DNA from: a bacterium
Lineage (GTDB): Bacteria > Chloroflexota > Dormibacteria > UBA8260 > Bog-877
Length of the DNA stretch: 14,157 bases
Assembly: GCA_021817025.1 (NCBI GenBank)
Contig: JAKAWF010000068.1
Location: forward strand, 1 to 14,157
Direction: 5' to 3'
In this document: positions 1-7,074 of the stretch, in pieces
Numbering within the stretch: position 1 is the stretch's first letter
How the letters are laid out: every line of letters starts with the position of its first letter
Notes under the pieces: generated by a model
What the model was told of the DNA's origin: nothing
Databases searched by the model: none
The model's input: only the letters and a program-made list of their open reading frames with translations
Translations under genes and position numbers: made by a program

Positions 1-174
1 GGCTACGGGGTGCTGGGGGCGACCCAGGCGGTGGGCGACCTGACCTCATCGGCCGTGGTCGGGATCCTCTACGCCCTGGCTTCTCCGACCATCGGATTCG
101 CCTACGCGGCCGGCTGGATGGCGCTCTCGCTGGTGGCCGCCCTGACGTCCGGGCCGATGAAGCGATCGGTTCCC
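1..174 (+). repeat. Direct repeat, left copy (matches 13219-13392)
   Basis: Bases 1-174 align without gaps to 13219-13392 at about 95 percent identity. Differences are clustered: one at base 54, then six in 118-147 and one at 159, after which the two copies diverge. The repeat lies within MFS coding sequence and is in the same orientation on both sides of the island. Its left limit cannot be seen because the window begins inside it. Confidence 0.92.
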
Positions 175-240
175 GGCGCCGCTCCCAATGGTGGAGGGCC
201 CGGCTCCCCTGGACCTGGCTCTGTCGACGGAGGAGAGTAG
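1..240 (+). CDS. MFS transporter, C-terminal fragment (copy A; 5' end outside window)
   Basis: The reading frame is open from base 1 and stops with TAG at 238-240, so only the last 79 residues are visible. They form two hydrophobic segments separated by a short turn, followed by a basic ISGP/TSGP-type end and a Gly/Pro-rich hydrophilic tail, as expected for TM11, TM12 and the cytoplasmic tail of an MFS permease. The assignment rests mainly on near-identity to 13219-13391, where six TM segments of the same protein are visible. Within the first 174 bases I count about 8 differences from that second copy, and only one in the first 117. The tail after residue 58 differs between the two copies. 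Because the gene enters from the left I cannot tell whether this copy is full length. Transported substrate is unknown; such 12-TM permeases are often drug or metabolite exporters. Confidence 0.8.
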   Translation, partial: GYGVLGATQAVGDLTSSAVVGILYALASPTIGFAYAAGWMALSLVAALTSGPMKRSVPGAAPNGGGPGSPGPGSVDGGE

Positions 241-253
241 CTGGTCGATGTAG

Positions 254-270
254 GGGTCAGCGACTGACCC
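254..270 (+). terminator. Hairpin 14 nt after the MFS stop; terminator-like
   Basis: A perfect 7-bp dyad, GGGTCAG-CGA-CTGACCC, begins 13 bases after the stop codon of MFS copy A. The position suits a transcription end. There is no T-run after the stem, so it may be a weak terminator, an mRNA 3' stabiliser or a protein-binding dyad instead. Confidence 0.4.
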
Positions 271-349
271 GGGCGCCCTTCAGCCCAGTCCGGGGCCAGT
301 GGCTCTCTTTGCTGTCCTGCCCCAGCCGCGGCGCCACCCACGAGTGGTT

Positions 350-397
350 GGGGAGGGCTGAAAAGGGGAACGGGTGTTTTCTTCTCAGCCGCTCCCC
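350..397 (+). promoter_or_regulatory. Long hairpin with one bulged base, upstream of the peptide-binding gene
   Basis: The left arm GGGGAGGGCTGA (350-361) pairs with TCAGCC at 385-390 and CTCCCC at 392-397, giving 12 base pairs with a single bulged G at 391. The 23-nt apical region contains a T-run (377-380). It sits between the MFS stop and the putative promoter of the binding-protein gene. It could be a second terminator, part of a 5' leader if transcription starts further upstream, or a small RNA structure. Function is not known. Confidence 0.4.
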
Positions 398-510
398 TCT
401 GGTCTCGCCTATGACTGCCCAGGCGCTGGTCATTCGCACTCCCGGCCTTCCAAAGTTCGGGTCGCGCGAGGCTCCTGGCTCCCAATGAGCATCAAGACGG
501 GCAGATGGGC

Positions 511-516
511 TAATAT
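511..516 (+). promoter_or_regulatory. Possible -10 box of the binding-protein operon
   Basis: TAATAT is the best sigma70-type -10 hexamer in the 331-nt gap and lies 55 bases before the ATG at 572. No good -35 hexamer lies 16-18 bases upstream (the sequence there is GAGCATC-like), so the call rests on the -10 match, local AT-richness and position alone. Confidence 0.3.
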
Positions 517-531
517 TCGTGGCTTCGTGGC
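516..531 (+). repeat. Tandem octamer TTCGTGGC x2 next to the putative -10
   Basis: TTCGTGGC occurs twice in a row directly downstream of the TAATAT box, spanning where transcription would start. Paired direct repeats in this position can be operator half-sites, but an octamer duplication can also be chance; no regulator gene is in the window. Confidence 0.35.
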
Positions 532-571
532 TTACCCGCGGCGAGCGATTAGAAGAGGAGAGGCCAAACAT

Positions 572-2527
572 ATGTCGTCCCTGCGAAACTTCAGCTTCTG
601 GCGCCTGGTGGCGGTGGGTGGAGCCGTCACCATCTTCATGGCGGCCTGCTCGAGCGCCACCGCTCCCACCAAGCCCAGCCGGGCGAGCACGGTGACGTTC
701 GCGGAGGCAGCGGCGACCCCTCCCACCTACATCTCGCCACTGATGAGTGCGGCGCACGAGTCGAACGCCAACTTGTACCAGTTCTCCAACTTCCTGTACC
801 TGCCCCTGTACTGGTTCGGTGACAAGGGGGAGCCGGTGTTCAACAAGACTCTCAGCGTCGCCAACCCCCCGGTATTCTCCGAGAACAATTCGCTGGCCAC
901 GATTACGTTGAAGCATTGGTACTGGTCGAACGGACAGCCGATAACCGCCCGCGACGTGATCTTGTGGCTGAATCTGCTCAGTGCTGTCACCGACCCCAGC
1001 GCCCCGGCCGTGGGGAGCAGCAGCAATCCTGGACCGGGTTGGTTTGCCTCGGTGCCTGGCGGATTCCCCGAGAATGTGGTGAGCTACGCTCAGACAGGGA
1101 CCTACACCCTCACCATCAAGTTCAACTCTTCGTACAACCCGACCTGGGTCCTTTACAACGAGTTGAGCCAGATATACCCACTGCCCCAAGCGGCGTGGGA
1201 TAGACTGTCCGCCTCCGGTCCGGTGGGCACCTACGACGCGGCAGCCGAGGCGCGGGTTGCCGCGCCCGCCTCCGCCGGACTTCCCGCCAACTCCTACCTG
1301 CCGGCCGACCCCGGCACCGCCGCTGGCGGCGCACTCGGGGTGGCCGCCTTCATCAACGACCAGGCGTCCAACCTCAGCACCTATGCAACCAACCCCCTGT
1401 GGAAGGTGGTCGACGGCCCGTTCAAACTGGCCCAGTTCACGACCGAGGGGTTTGCCAAGTTCGTCCCCAACAAGGCCTACTCAGGAACACCCAAGCCCTC
1501 GATTTCCGCCTTCGAAGAGCTGCCTTTCACGACCGACACCGCGGAATTCAACGCTCTCCGCAGCGGCAGCCTCTCGATCGGCTACATCCCGGTTCAGGAC
1601 CTGGCCCAGAAGGCCTCCCTGGAAAAGAGTCAGGGTTACAGCTACAACCCCTGGTACCTGTTCGGCTTCACCTACATGGGGCTGAACTTCACCAGCCCCA
1701 CGGTGGGTCCCGTTTTCCGCCAACTCTACTTCCGCCAGACGCTTCAATCCCTGGTCAACCAGGCGCAGTGGATCAAGGACTTCAATCAGGGCATCGGCAC
1801 GGTCGACAACGGGCCGGTGCCGACCTACCCACCCAACAACCCCGATGAGAGTTCCCTCGAGGCCAATGGGCAGGTCTATCCCTACGATCCGACCAAGGCT
1901 GTCGCGCTCCTGAAGGACAACGGGTGGACCGTGAATGCCGGCGGCACCAGCTTCTGCGCCAACCCCGGAACCGGGTCCGGGCAATGCGGCGCTGGGGTGC
2001 AGAAGAACCAGCAGGCGAGCTTCTCCATGATCCTCGCTTCGGGCAACCAGGTCGCAACCAACGAGATGGAGGCCTACCAGTCCACGCTCAAATCGGTGGC
2101 TGGGATCGGTCTCACGATCAAGACGGAGCCGTTCGCCACTGTGATCGGGACCATGGACAATGGCTGCACCTACACCACTCCCTGCAATGCCTGGGAGATA
2201 GCCAACTGGATCGGGGGCTGGAGCTACTCGCCCGACTACTTCCCAACCGGGGGAGAGATCTTCCAAAGTGGCGCGGGCAGTAACGTCGGTGACTATTCCA
2301 ATCCGACCAACGACGCCAACATCGCCGCTACGCACACCGCCCCCACCGCAGCCGCTGAGCACACCGCTCTGGCCACCTACCAGGACTTCCTAGCGCGCCA
2401 GCTGCCGGGGATCTTCTTGCCCAACAGCCCCTACCAGTTGACGATGTACAAGAGCAATCTGAAGGGCTTTGTGCCTCAGGATGTGTACAACATCATCTAT
2501 CCCCAGGATTACTCGTTCAGCGGGTGA
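572..2527 (+). CDS. ABC transporter substrate-binding lipoprotein, oligopeptide/dipeptide type (SBP_bac_5 family)
   Basis: This is a 651-residue extracytoplasmic solute receptor of the DppA/OppA class, expected to be tethered to the outer face of the membrane and to deliver peptides or peptide-like compounds to an ABC permease. The ATG at 572 is chosen because AGAAGAGGAGAGG lies just upstream and because it gives a textbook signal: basic N-region, hydrophobic stretch at about 12-23, and a lipobox ending MAAC with the lipidated Cys26. The family segment HWYWSNGQPITARDV matches the conserved W-S-DG-P-TA-DV region of this class. Two close cysteine pairs (Cys462/Cys472 and Cys532/Cys538) suggest disulfides in the exported protein, and the C-terminal part reads as a normal family end. 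It is longer than a typical 500-550-residue family member. No permease or ATPase gene is present here, so it must use a transporter encoded elsewhere. The ligand is inferred, not proven. Confidence 0.9.
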   Translation: MSSLRNFSFWRLVAVGGAVTIFMAACSSATAPTKPSRASTVTFAEAAATPPTYISPLMSAAHESNANLYQFSNFLYLPLYWFGDKGEPVFNKTLSVANPPVFSENNSLATITLKHWYWSNGQPITARDVILWLNLLSAVTDPSAPAVGSSSNPGPGWFASVPGGFPENVVSYAQTGTYTLTIKFNSSYNPTWVLYNELSQIYPLPQAAWDRLSASGPVGTYDAAAEARVAAPASAGLPANSYLPADPGTAAGGALGVAAFINDQASNLSTYATNPLWKVVDGPFKLAQFTTEGFAKFVPNKAYSGTPKPSISAFEELPFTTDTAEFNALRSGSLSIGYIPVQDLAQKASLEKSQGYSYNPWYLFGFTYMGLNFTSPTVGPVFRQLYFRQTLQSLVNQAQWIKDFNQGIGTVDNGPVPTYPPNNPDESSLEANGQVYPYDPTKAVALLKDNGWTVNAGGTSFCANPGTGSGQCGAGVQKNQQASFSMILASGNQVATNEMEAYQSTLKSVAGIGLTIKTEPFATVIGTMDNGCTYTTPCNAWEIANWIGGWSYSPDYFPTGGEIFQSGAGSNVGDYSNPTNDANIAATHTAPTAAAEHTALATYQDFLARQLPGIFLPNSPYQLTMYKSNLKGFVPQDVYNIIYPQDYSFSG

Positions 2528-2535
2528 CCTGATCG

Positions 2536-2565
2536 CCAGGGGGGCGCCGGCAGGCGTCCCCCTGG
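2536..2565 (+). terminator. Strong 13-bp hairpin after the binding-protein gene (terminator/attenuator)
   Basis: CCAGGGGGGCGCC (2536-2548) pairs with GGCGTCCCCCTGG (2553-2565) around the loop GGCA, with one G-U pair. It starts 8 bases after the TGA stop. No T-run follows. A hairpin between a binding-protein gene and downstream genes commonly stabilises the binding-protein mRNA or ends part of the transcripts, so that the receptor is made in excess of the enzymes; that role is inferred here. Confidence 0.6.
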
Positions 2566-2622
2566 ACCCCGGGTCGGCCTCAGGGCCGGTAGATGCGCCA
2601 AGCGAATCCAATCTGGAGACCT

Positions 2623-4788
2623 ATGCGGCTGACCATAATCGGAGCGGGAGCCATCGGGGGCACGATCGGCGCGCACATGATCCGCGCCGGCCATGACGTT
2701 CTCTTCTGTGATGCCGACGAGGCCCACGTGGAGGCAATCAATCGAGACGGGCTGGTCATCGAGGGGCCGGTGGCCAACTTTCGGGTGCGGGCGTCGGCGG
2801 TGACCCCCCAGGGCCTGCCCCCTCGGCTTGGCGCCACCGCGGTGGCGGTGAAGAGTCAGCACACTGGCTCGGCAGCCGAGCTCCTGCGCGGCCGCCTCGA
2901 GGAAGATGGTTATGTCGCCAGCTTTCAGAACGGGCTCAACGGCGACGTTTTGGCCGCAGCGGTGGGCCAGGAGCGGGTGATCCTCAGCTTCGTGAACTTC
3001 GGAGCTGACCTGATGGGACCGGGTCGGATCATGCAGGGCAATATCGGCACCTTCATGGTGGGAGAGCTGCCCGGCCGGGGTATTACCGCCCGGCTGCGCG
3101 AGCTGGTGGCGGCGCTGCCCTATGCGCGCGCGACAGAGAACATCATGGGGTACCTCTGGGGGAAGGAAGCCTACGGGTCGATGCTGTTTGCGGGGGCGGT
3201 ATCCGATCTCTCCATCGCGGATTCTCTGGAGCAAAAGCGGTGGCGCCCTCTGATGCTGGCCGTCGCCCGCGAGGTCCTGGCCCAGTCCCCGGTCAGGCCC
3301 GAGGGATTCGATGGCTTCGAGCCCGACGACCTCGAGGGCTCGCTGGCGCGCCTGGGGGAATTCAATCGCCGCAGCGGCAAGAGCCACAGTGGCATATACC
3401 GAGACTTGGTCGTGCGCCATCGCAAGACCGAGGTGGACAGCCAGCTGGCCGAGCTTCGTGGCCCGCTCACCCATCACACGGCGGCGATAATCCACGCCAT
3501 CGAGCGGGGGGAGCGCACCTGCGAGGTGCCGAACTTGGAGCTGCTGGCGACCCTGGAGAGGGCGGAGCGAGTCGGGCGGAGCCTGAACGCCATCGTCCAA
3601 CTTATCTCGGCTCCCCAGCGGGCGGCGACGGGCCCCCTGCTGGGGATGCCGGTCGCGGTCAAGGACATCTTCGCAGTGGCGGGTCTGCCCCAGGGCAATG
3701 GCAACCCAATCGCGATGACGGGCGCTCCCTCAACCCAGGACGCTCGGGCGATCTCCCAGCTCCGGGATGCCGCCGCCGATGTCTTCTGCACCAGTGCGAT
3801 GTTGGAGTATGCCGCCGGGGCACTTCACCCCAAGCTCCCGGAGACTCTCAACCCCTTCGACCCGCGCCGCACGGCGGGCGGGTCCAGCGGCGGATCGGCC
3901 GCCCTTGTCGGAGCCGGGGTTTGTCCAGCTGCATTGGGAACCGACACCGGAGGGTCGGTGCGGATCCCCGCAGCCTACTGTGGGGTGGTGGGCCTCAAGC
4001 CTTCCCATGGAGCCATCAGCCAGGACGGGGTTCATGCGCTGGCGCCATCGCTGGATGAGGTTGGGATCATCGCCGCCGACGTGGCGACCGCCGCCCGAGT
4101 GTTCGCGGTCCTGGCGGATTACTCTCCCGTCACGACGCCGGGGCCGCTGCGGGTCGGGTTTGTCCCCGGCCACCTGGACGAACCTGCGCTGGAGCCGGAA
4201 GTGCGTGCGGCAGTGCAGGCGGCCCTGGCACGGATGCGCACGGCTGGCTGGACGGTGACCGCTCTGGAGTGCGCTGGGCTGCGGGGGTTAGCCGCTCTCT
4301 TCGATCCCATCTTCAGGTACGAGGTCTGGCAGGTTCATGGAGATCGTGTGCGCTCTGATCCCGATCACTTCGGCAAGGAGACCCTGCGGCTGCTGCGCTC
4401 AGCGGAGCCGGCCTCGGCCGAGGATCATCGGCGGGCTCTGGCCGAGCGCGACCATCTCCTTGCGCTTTGGACCAAGGAGATGGAGTCGGTGGACTTGCTG
4501 CTCACCCCAACCGTGCCATTCGTGGCGCCTGCCACCACCCCTCCCATGGATACCGAGCAGGGGGAGCAGGAGGGAATGTACACGGGAGTTTTCAACGTGG
4601 CTGGGGTTCCGGCGCTGGTGGTGCCCTGTGGTTGGAGTTCCGACGGAATGCCGATCGGCCTCCAATTGGTGGCGCCGTGGGGATCAGACGCGAAGTTGTT
4701 GGCCGCTGCCGCCCTGGTCGAGCGGGTTCTGGCCGTGCCCACCAGGGCCTCCGCTTTCGCCGCCGATCCCGAGATAGGAGAAGCCTGA
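2623..4788 (+). CDS. Fusion protein: ketopantoate-reductase-like (ApbA/PanE) module plus amidase-signature hydrolase
   Basis: One uninterrupted 721-residue ORF carries two complete enzyme modules. Residues 1 to about 305 form an ApbA/PanE-type NAD(P)-dependent 2-hydroxyacid dehydrogenase: GAGAIGG at 7-13, QNG at 102-104, a catalytic Lys at 181 (WGK) and Glu270 in a YRDL..R..TEVD segment matching the family's C-terminal signature. Residues about 310-715 form an amidase-signature hydrolase with the full triad: Lys347 (VAVKDI), cis-Ser421 (GGSSGG) and nucleophile Ser445 (GTDTGGS). The usual N-terminal helix before the Lys is short (about 40 residues) and merges with the reductase tail. The ATG at 2623 is preferred over 2593 because the Rossmann strand begins immediately there and GGAG lies upstream. 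Amidases hydrolyse a C-N amide bond; the reductase converts 2-keto to 2-hydroxy acids or the reverse. Substrates are unknown. The ADH start overlaps its stop by 1 nt, so the two genes are co-translated. Confidence 0.88.
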   Translation: MRLTIIGAGAIGGTIGAHMIRAGHDVLFCDADEAHVEAINRDGLVIEGPVANFRVRASAVTPQGLPPRLGATAVAVKSQHTGSAAELLRGRLEEDGYVASFQNGLNGDVLAAAVGQERVILSFVNFGADLMGPGRIMQGNIGTFMVGELPGRGITARLRELVAALPYARATENIMGYLWGKEAYGSMLFAGAVSDLSIADSLEQKRWRPLMLAVAREVLAQSPVRPEGFDGFEPDDLEGSLARLGEFNRRSGKSHSGIYRDLVVRHRKTEVDSQLAELRGPLTHHTAAIIHAIERGERTCEVPNLELLATLERAERVGRSLNAIVQLISAPQRAATGPLLGMPVAVKDIFAVAGLPQGNGNPIAMTGAPSTQDARAISQLRDAAADVFCTSAMLEYAAGALHPKLPETLNPFDPRRTAGGSSGGSAALVGAGVCPAALGTDTGGSVRIPAAYCGVVGLKPSHGAISQDGVHALAPSLDEVGIIAADVATAARVFAVLADYSPVTTPGPLRVGFVPGHLDEPALEPEVRAAVQAALARMRTAGWTVTALECAGLRGLAALFDPIFRYEVWQVHGDRVRSDPDHFGKETLRLLRSAEPASAEDHRRALAERDHLLALWTKEMESVDLLLTPTVPFVAPATTPPMDTEQGEQEGMYTGVFNVAGVPALVVPCGWSSDGMPIGLQLVAPWGSDAKLLAAAALVERVLAVPTRASAFAADPEIGEA

Positions 4789-5831
4789 TGCGAGCTGCCA
4801 TCTACCGCGGCGCGGGGCACGTGACAGTGGAGGACGTTGCCGACCCCAGCATCGCGGAACCGACGGACGCCATTGTGCGCGTGCTGCGGTCCTGCGTCTG
4901 TGGCTCAGACCTCTGGGCGTACCGGGGCGTGATTCAACGCGCTGTTCCGGCGCGCCTGGGGCACGAGTTTGTGGGAGTGGTGGAGGAGGTGGGAGGAGAC
5001 GTGCGCTCGGTGGCCAGAGGCGACTTGGTGGTGGCGCCATTTCAGTGGAGTGACAACACCTGCCCCGCCTGCCTGGACGGGCTCCAGACCTCCTGCGCTA
5101 ACGGGGGAACCTTCGGGGCCCCGGGAACCGACGGAGGTCAGGGCGAGGCGGTCCGCGTGCCTCAGGCCGACGGCACCTTGGTCCCTGTGCCCGGAGGCCC
5201 CGCCGCCCTCGACGAGTCCCGGCTACCGGCGCTTCTGGCGCTCACCGACGTGGCCGCGACCGGCCTGCATGGCGCGGTCCTGGCGGAGGCTGGTGAAGGC
5301 TCAACTGTTGTGGTGATCGGGGACGGCGCCGTCGGGCTCTGCGCGGTGCTGGGAGCGCGCGCGGTGTTGGGAGCTGAGCGCGTGATCCTGATGAGTAGGA
5401 ACGAGTCCCGCGCCACGATCGGCAGGTCTTTCGGCGCCACCGAGGTGGTCGCCCAACGGGGTGAGGCGGGAGTTGCCACGGTGCGCGAGTTGACCGGTGG
5501 TCTCGGGGCTCGCCATGTGGTGGAAGCCGTCGGCACCCCGGAGTCCTGGCAGATGGCCCTCGGAATGGCTCGCGAAGGTGGGACGATAGGCGCGGTGGGC
5601 GTCCCTCACACAATGCCCAACCTGCCCCTGTTCGAGGTTTTCCTGCACCACCTGCGAATCCACGTCGGGATCGCGCCGGTACGCCACTACCTGCCCGAGC
5701 TCCTCGCACGAGTGCTGGCGGGCAGCTACGACGCGGGCGCCGTCTTCGACATGACGCTCCCACTGGAGGAGGTGGCCCTGGCCTACCAGGCGATGTCTGA
5801 GCGCCGCGCGATTAAGGTGATGTTGGTATGA
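4788..5831 (+). CDS. Zinc-dependent alcohol dehydrogenase, MDR family
   Basis: This 347-residue cytoplasmic oxidoreductase has a GroES-like N-terminal domain followed by a Rossmann domain. Catalytic zinc residues are Cys38 (CGSD), His59-Glu60 (GHE) and probably Asp154. The structural zinc site keeps Cys92, Cys95 and Cys103, but the first cysteine is replaced by Asp89 in the segment SDNTCPAC; from memory, a recognised MDR subgroup has this SDG/SDN-x-C-x2-C form. Cofactor binding is by GDGAVG at 178-183, followed by MSRNESR, where the Ser-Arg pair suggests NADP(H) rather than NAD(H). The ATG at 4788 shares its A with the upstream TGA and has AGGAG at 4776-4780, so longer in-frame extensions are rejected. 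It probably oxidises a primary or secondary alcohol made by its neighbours, or reduces an aldehyde; the substrate is not identifiable. Confidence 0.92.
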   Translation: MRAAIYRGAGHVTVEDVADPSIAEPTDAIVRVLRSCVCGSDLWAYRGVIQRAVPARLGHEFVGVVEEVGGDVRSVARGDLVVAPFQWSDNTCPACLDGLQTSCANGGTFGAPGTDGGQGEAVRVPQADGTLVPVPGGPAALDESRLPALLALTDVAATGLHGAVLAEAGEGSTVVVIGDGAVGLCAVLGARAVLGAERVILMSRNESRATIGRSFGATEVVAQRGEAGVATVRELTGGLGARHVVEAVGTPESWQMALGMAREGGTIGAVGVPHTMPNLPLFEVFLHHLRIHVGIAPVRHYLPELLARVLAGSYDAGAVFDMTLPLEEVALAYQAMSERRAIKVMLV

Positions 5832-7072
5832 GCGAGGGTCGCCCCAAGGGCCCGGGCCGGGCTCCTAAGGCGTCGGCCTACACGGGCTATTCCTCATATC
5901 AGTATCTGGTGCCGGGCGAGGACTACCGGGTTTTCGACCTAGCGGCTGAGGTGGACCGGGTGGCGTCCGTGGCCGTCGCGACGGCCCCCGCCGAGGAGGA
6001 GCGGGTGCAACGGCTGCTGCAGGAGGGCCCGATCATCTCTATCCATGACCACCCTTCGGTGCTACCCAACGACATTGACCAGCTTTTCGAGTACCGCCGC
6101 CACGGTCGGGACTTCACGGGCTACCGCGGTCTCAGCCTATCCGGTTTGGACGCCGTCTTCGACAATCTTGCCGACGGCGAGGGGCAGATCACCTCGTTGG
6201 CGGGCTGGAAGTGGGATGACACCATAGTGGACCTGGGAATGCGCCTCTGCGACATCGCTCACCAGGCCTATGTGACGATCGTCCATCGTGTTTCCGACTT
6301 CGCGCTGGCTCGTGAGCGCGGTCAGCTGGGCCTGGTCCTGGCCCTCGAATCTGCCGCCCCAATTGAAAACGAGCTGGACCGGCTCGACATCCTCTACGGC
6401 TTCGGAGTCCGGTCCATTGGCGTCACCTACAGTGAGGCGAACCTGCTGGGCAGCGGGCTGGCGGAACGAGCGGATGCGGGGTTGACGGCCTTCGGACGGC
6501 GGGCGGTGAGGCGCATGAATCAGCTGGGGATCCTCATCGATTGCTCTCACGCGGGGGACCGAACCACCCTGGAGACGATCCAGGCCAGCGCCGCCCCTGT
6601 TTCCATCTCGCATGCCGGGGCGCGATCGCTGTGGCCCACCTCGCGGATGAAGCCGGACGACGTCATCATGGCCTGCGCCGCCTCTGGAGGGGTGATCGGG
6701 ATCGAGGCGGCGCCTCACACGACGCTCACCCGGCAGAGCCGACGGCACTCCATAGACACCTACATGGCTCACTTCGAGTACTGCTGCGAGCTGGTGGGGA
6801 TCGAGCACGTCGCCTTCGGCCCCGACACCCTGTTCGGGGACCACGTCGGGCTGCACCGGGTGATGGGGGAGCGTTTCGGACAACAGCTTTCCCCGCCCCC
6901 GGAACCAATCGAGCCGGTCCCTTGGGTAGATGGTCTGGAGAGCCCGGCCGAAGCCCTGCAAAACATCGTGCGCTGGCTGGTGCGGCACGGCTACTCCGAC
7001 CAGGACATCCTGATGGTGGCCGGGGGCAACATCGTGCGGATGCTGGAGACCGCATGGCAGGCGCAACCGTAG
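5828..7072 (+). CDS. Membrane (renal) dipeptidase-like metallopeptidase, M19 family
   Basis: This 414-residue TIM-barrel metal-dependent dipeptidase belongs to the M19 family, whose members cleave dipeptides, including ones with a C-terminal D-residue, and some beta-lactam-like bonds. Visible metal and active-site residues are His73 and His75 (IHDHP), Glu174 (ALES), His241 (DCSH), His262 (SHAGARS) and Asp333 (GPDTLFGDH). The canonical first metal pair is H-x-D; here it reads H-x-H, and there is an N-terminal extension of about 65 residues before it. There is no signal peptide, so it should be cytoplasmic, unlike the GPI-anchored mammalian enzyme. Its start overlaps the ADH stop by 4 nt (ATGA), implying translational coupling. 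From memory a divergent bacterial M19 subgroup has this HDHP form; I cannot verify that here. Substrate inferred only. Confidence 0.87.
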   Translation: MSEGRPKGPGRAPKASAYTGYSSYQYLVPGEDYRVFDLAAEVDRVASVAVATAPAEEERVQRLLQEGPIISIHDHPSVLPNDIDQLFEYRRHGRDFTGYRGLSLSGLDAVFDNLADGEGQITSLAGWKWDDTIVDLGMRLCDIAHQAYVTIVHRVSDFALARERGQLGLVLALESAAPIENELDRLDILYGFGVRSIGVTYSEANLLGSGLAERADAGLTAFGRRAVRRMNQLGILIDCSHAGDRTTLETIQASAAPVSISHAGARSLWPTSRMKPDDVIMACAASGGVIGIEAAPHTTLTRQSRRHSIDTYMAHFEYCCELVGIEHVAFGPDTLFGDHVGLHRVMGERFGQQLSPPPEPIEPVPWVDGLESPAEALQNIVRWLVRHGYSDQDILMVAGGNIVRMLETAWQAQP

Positions 7073-7074
7073 GC

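Larger units (their letters stand above)
241..571. other. 331-nt non-coding region upstream of the binding-protein gene
   Basis: No convincing gene is present. The frame of the binding-protein gene is open back to 374, but that extension has no ribosome site and would bury the signal peptide, so it is not taken as coding. What can be seen is a hairpin at 254-270, a larger bulged hairpin at 350-397, a TAATAT box at 511-516, a tandem octamer at 516-531 and a purine-rich ribosome site at 551-563. The last 70 bases are noticeably more AT-rich than their surroundings, as expected for a promoter region. Confidence 0.6.

Noticed and set aside
374..571. N-terminal extension of the binding protein from the ATG at 374
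   Set aside because: It would put 66 residues before the signal peptide and lacks a ribosome site, whereas the ATG at 572 has a good one and yields a lipoprotein signal.
257..1189. 310-codon minus-strand frame covering the leader and the start of the binding-protein gene
   Set aside because: Runs through the signal-peptide region of a real gene and has shadow-like composition; nothing recognisable.
2509..3600. 363-codon open frame on the minus strand
   Set aside because: It lies wholly against the reductase module, is rich in Arg/His/Pro/Gly, has no domain, and arises from the third-position GC bias of the real gene.
3510..3600. Reductase-amidase junction as two separate genes
   Set aside because: No stop codon, and no good ribosome site with a start near the amidase's first helix; the frame is continuous, so it is reported as a fusion pending read-level proof.
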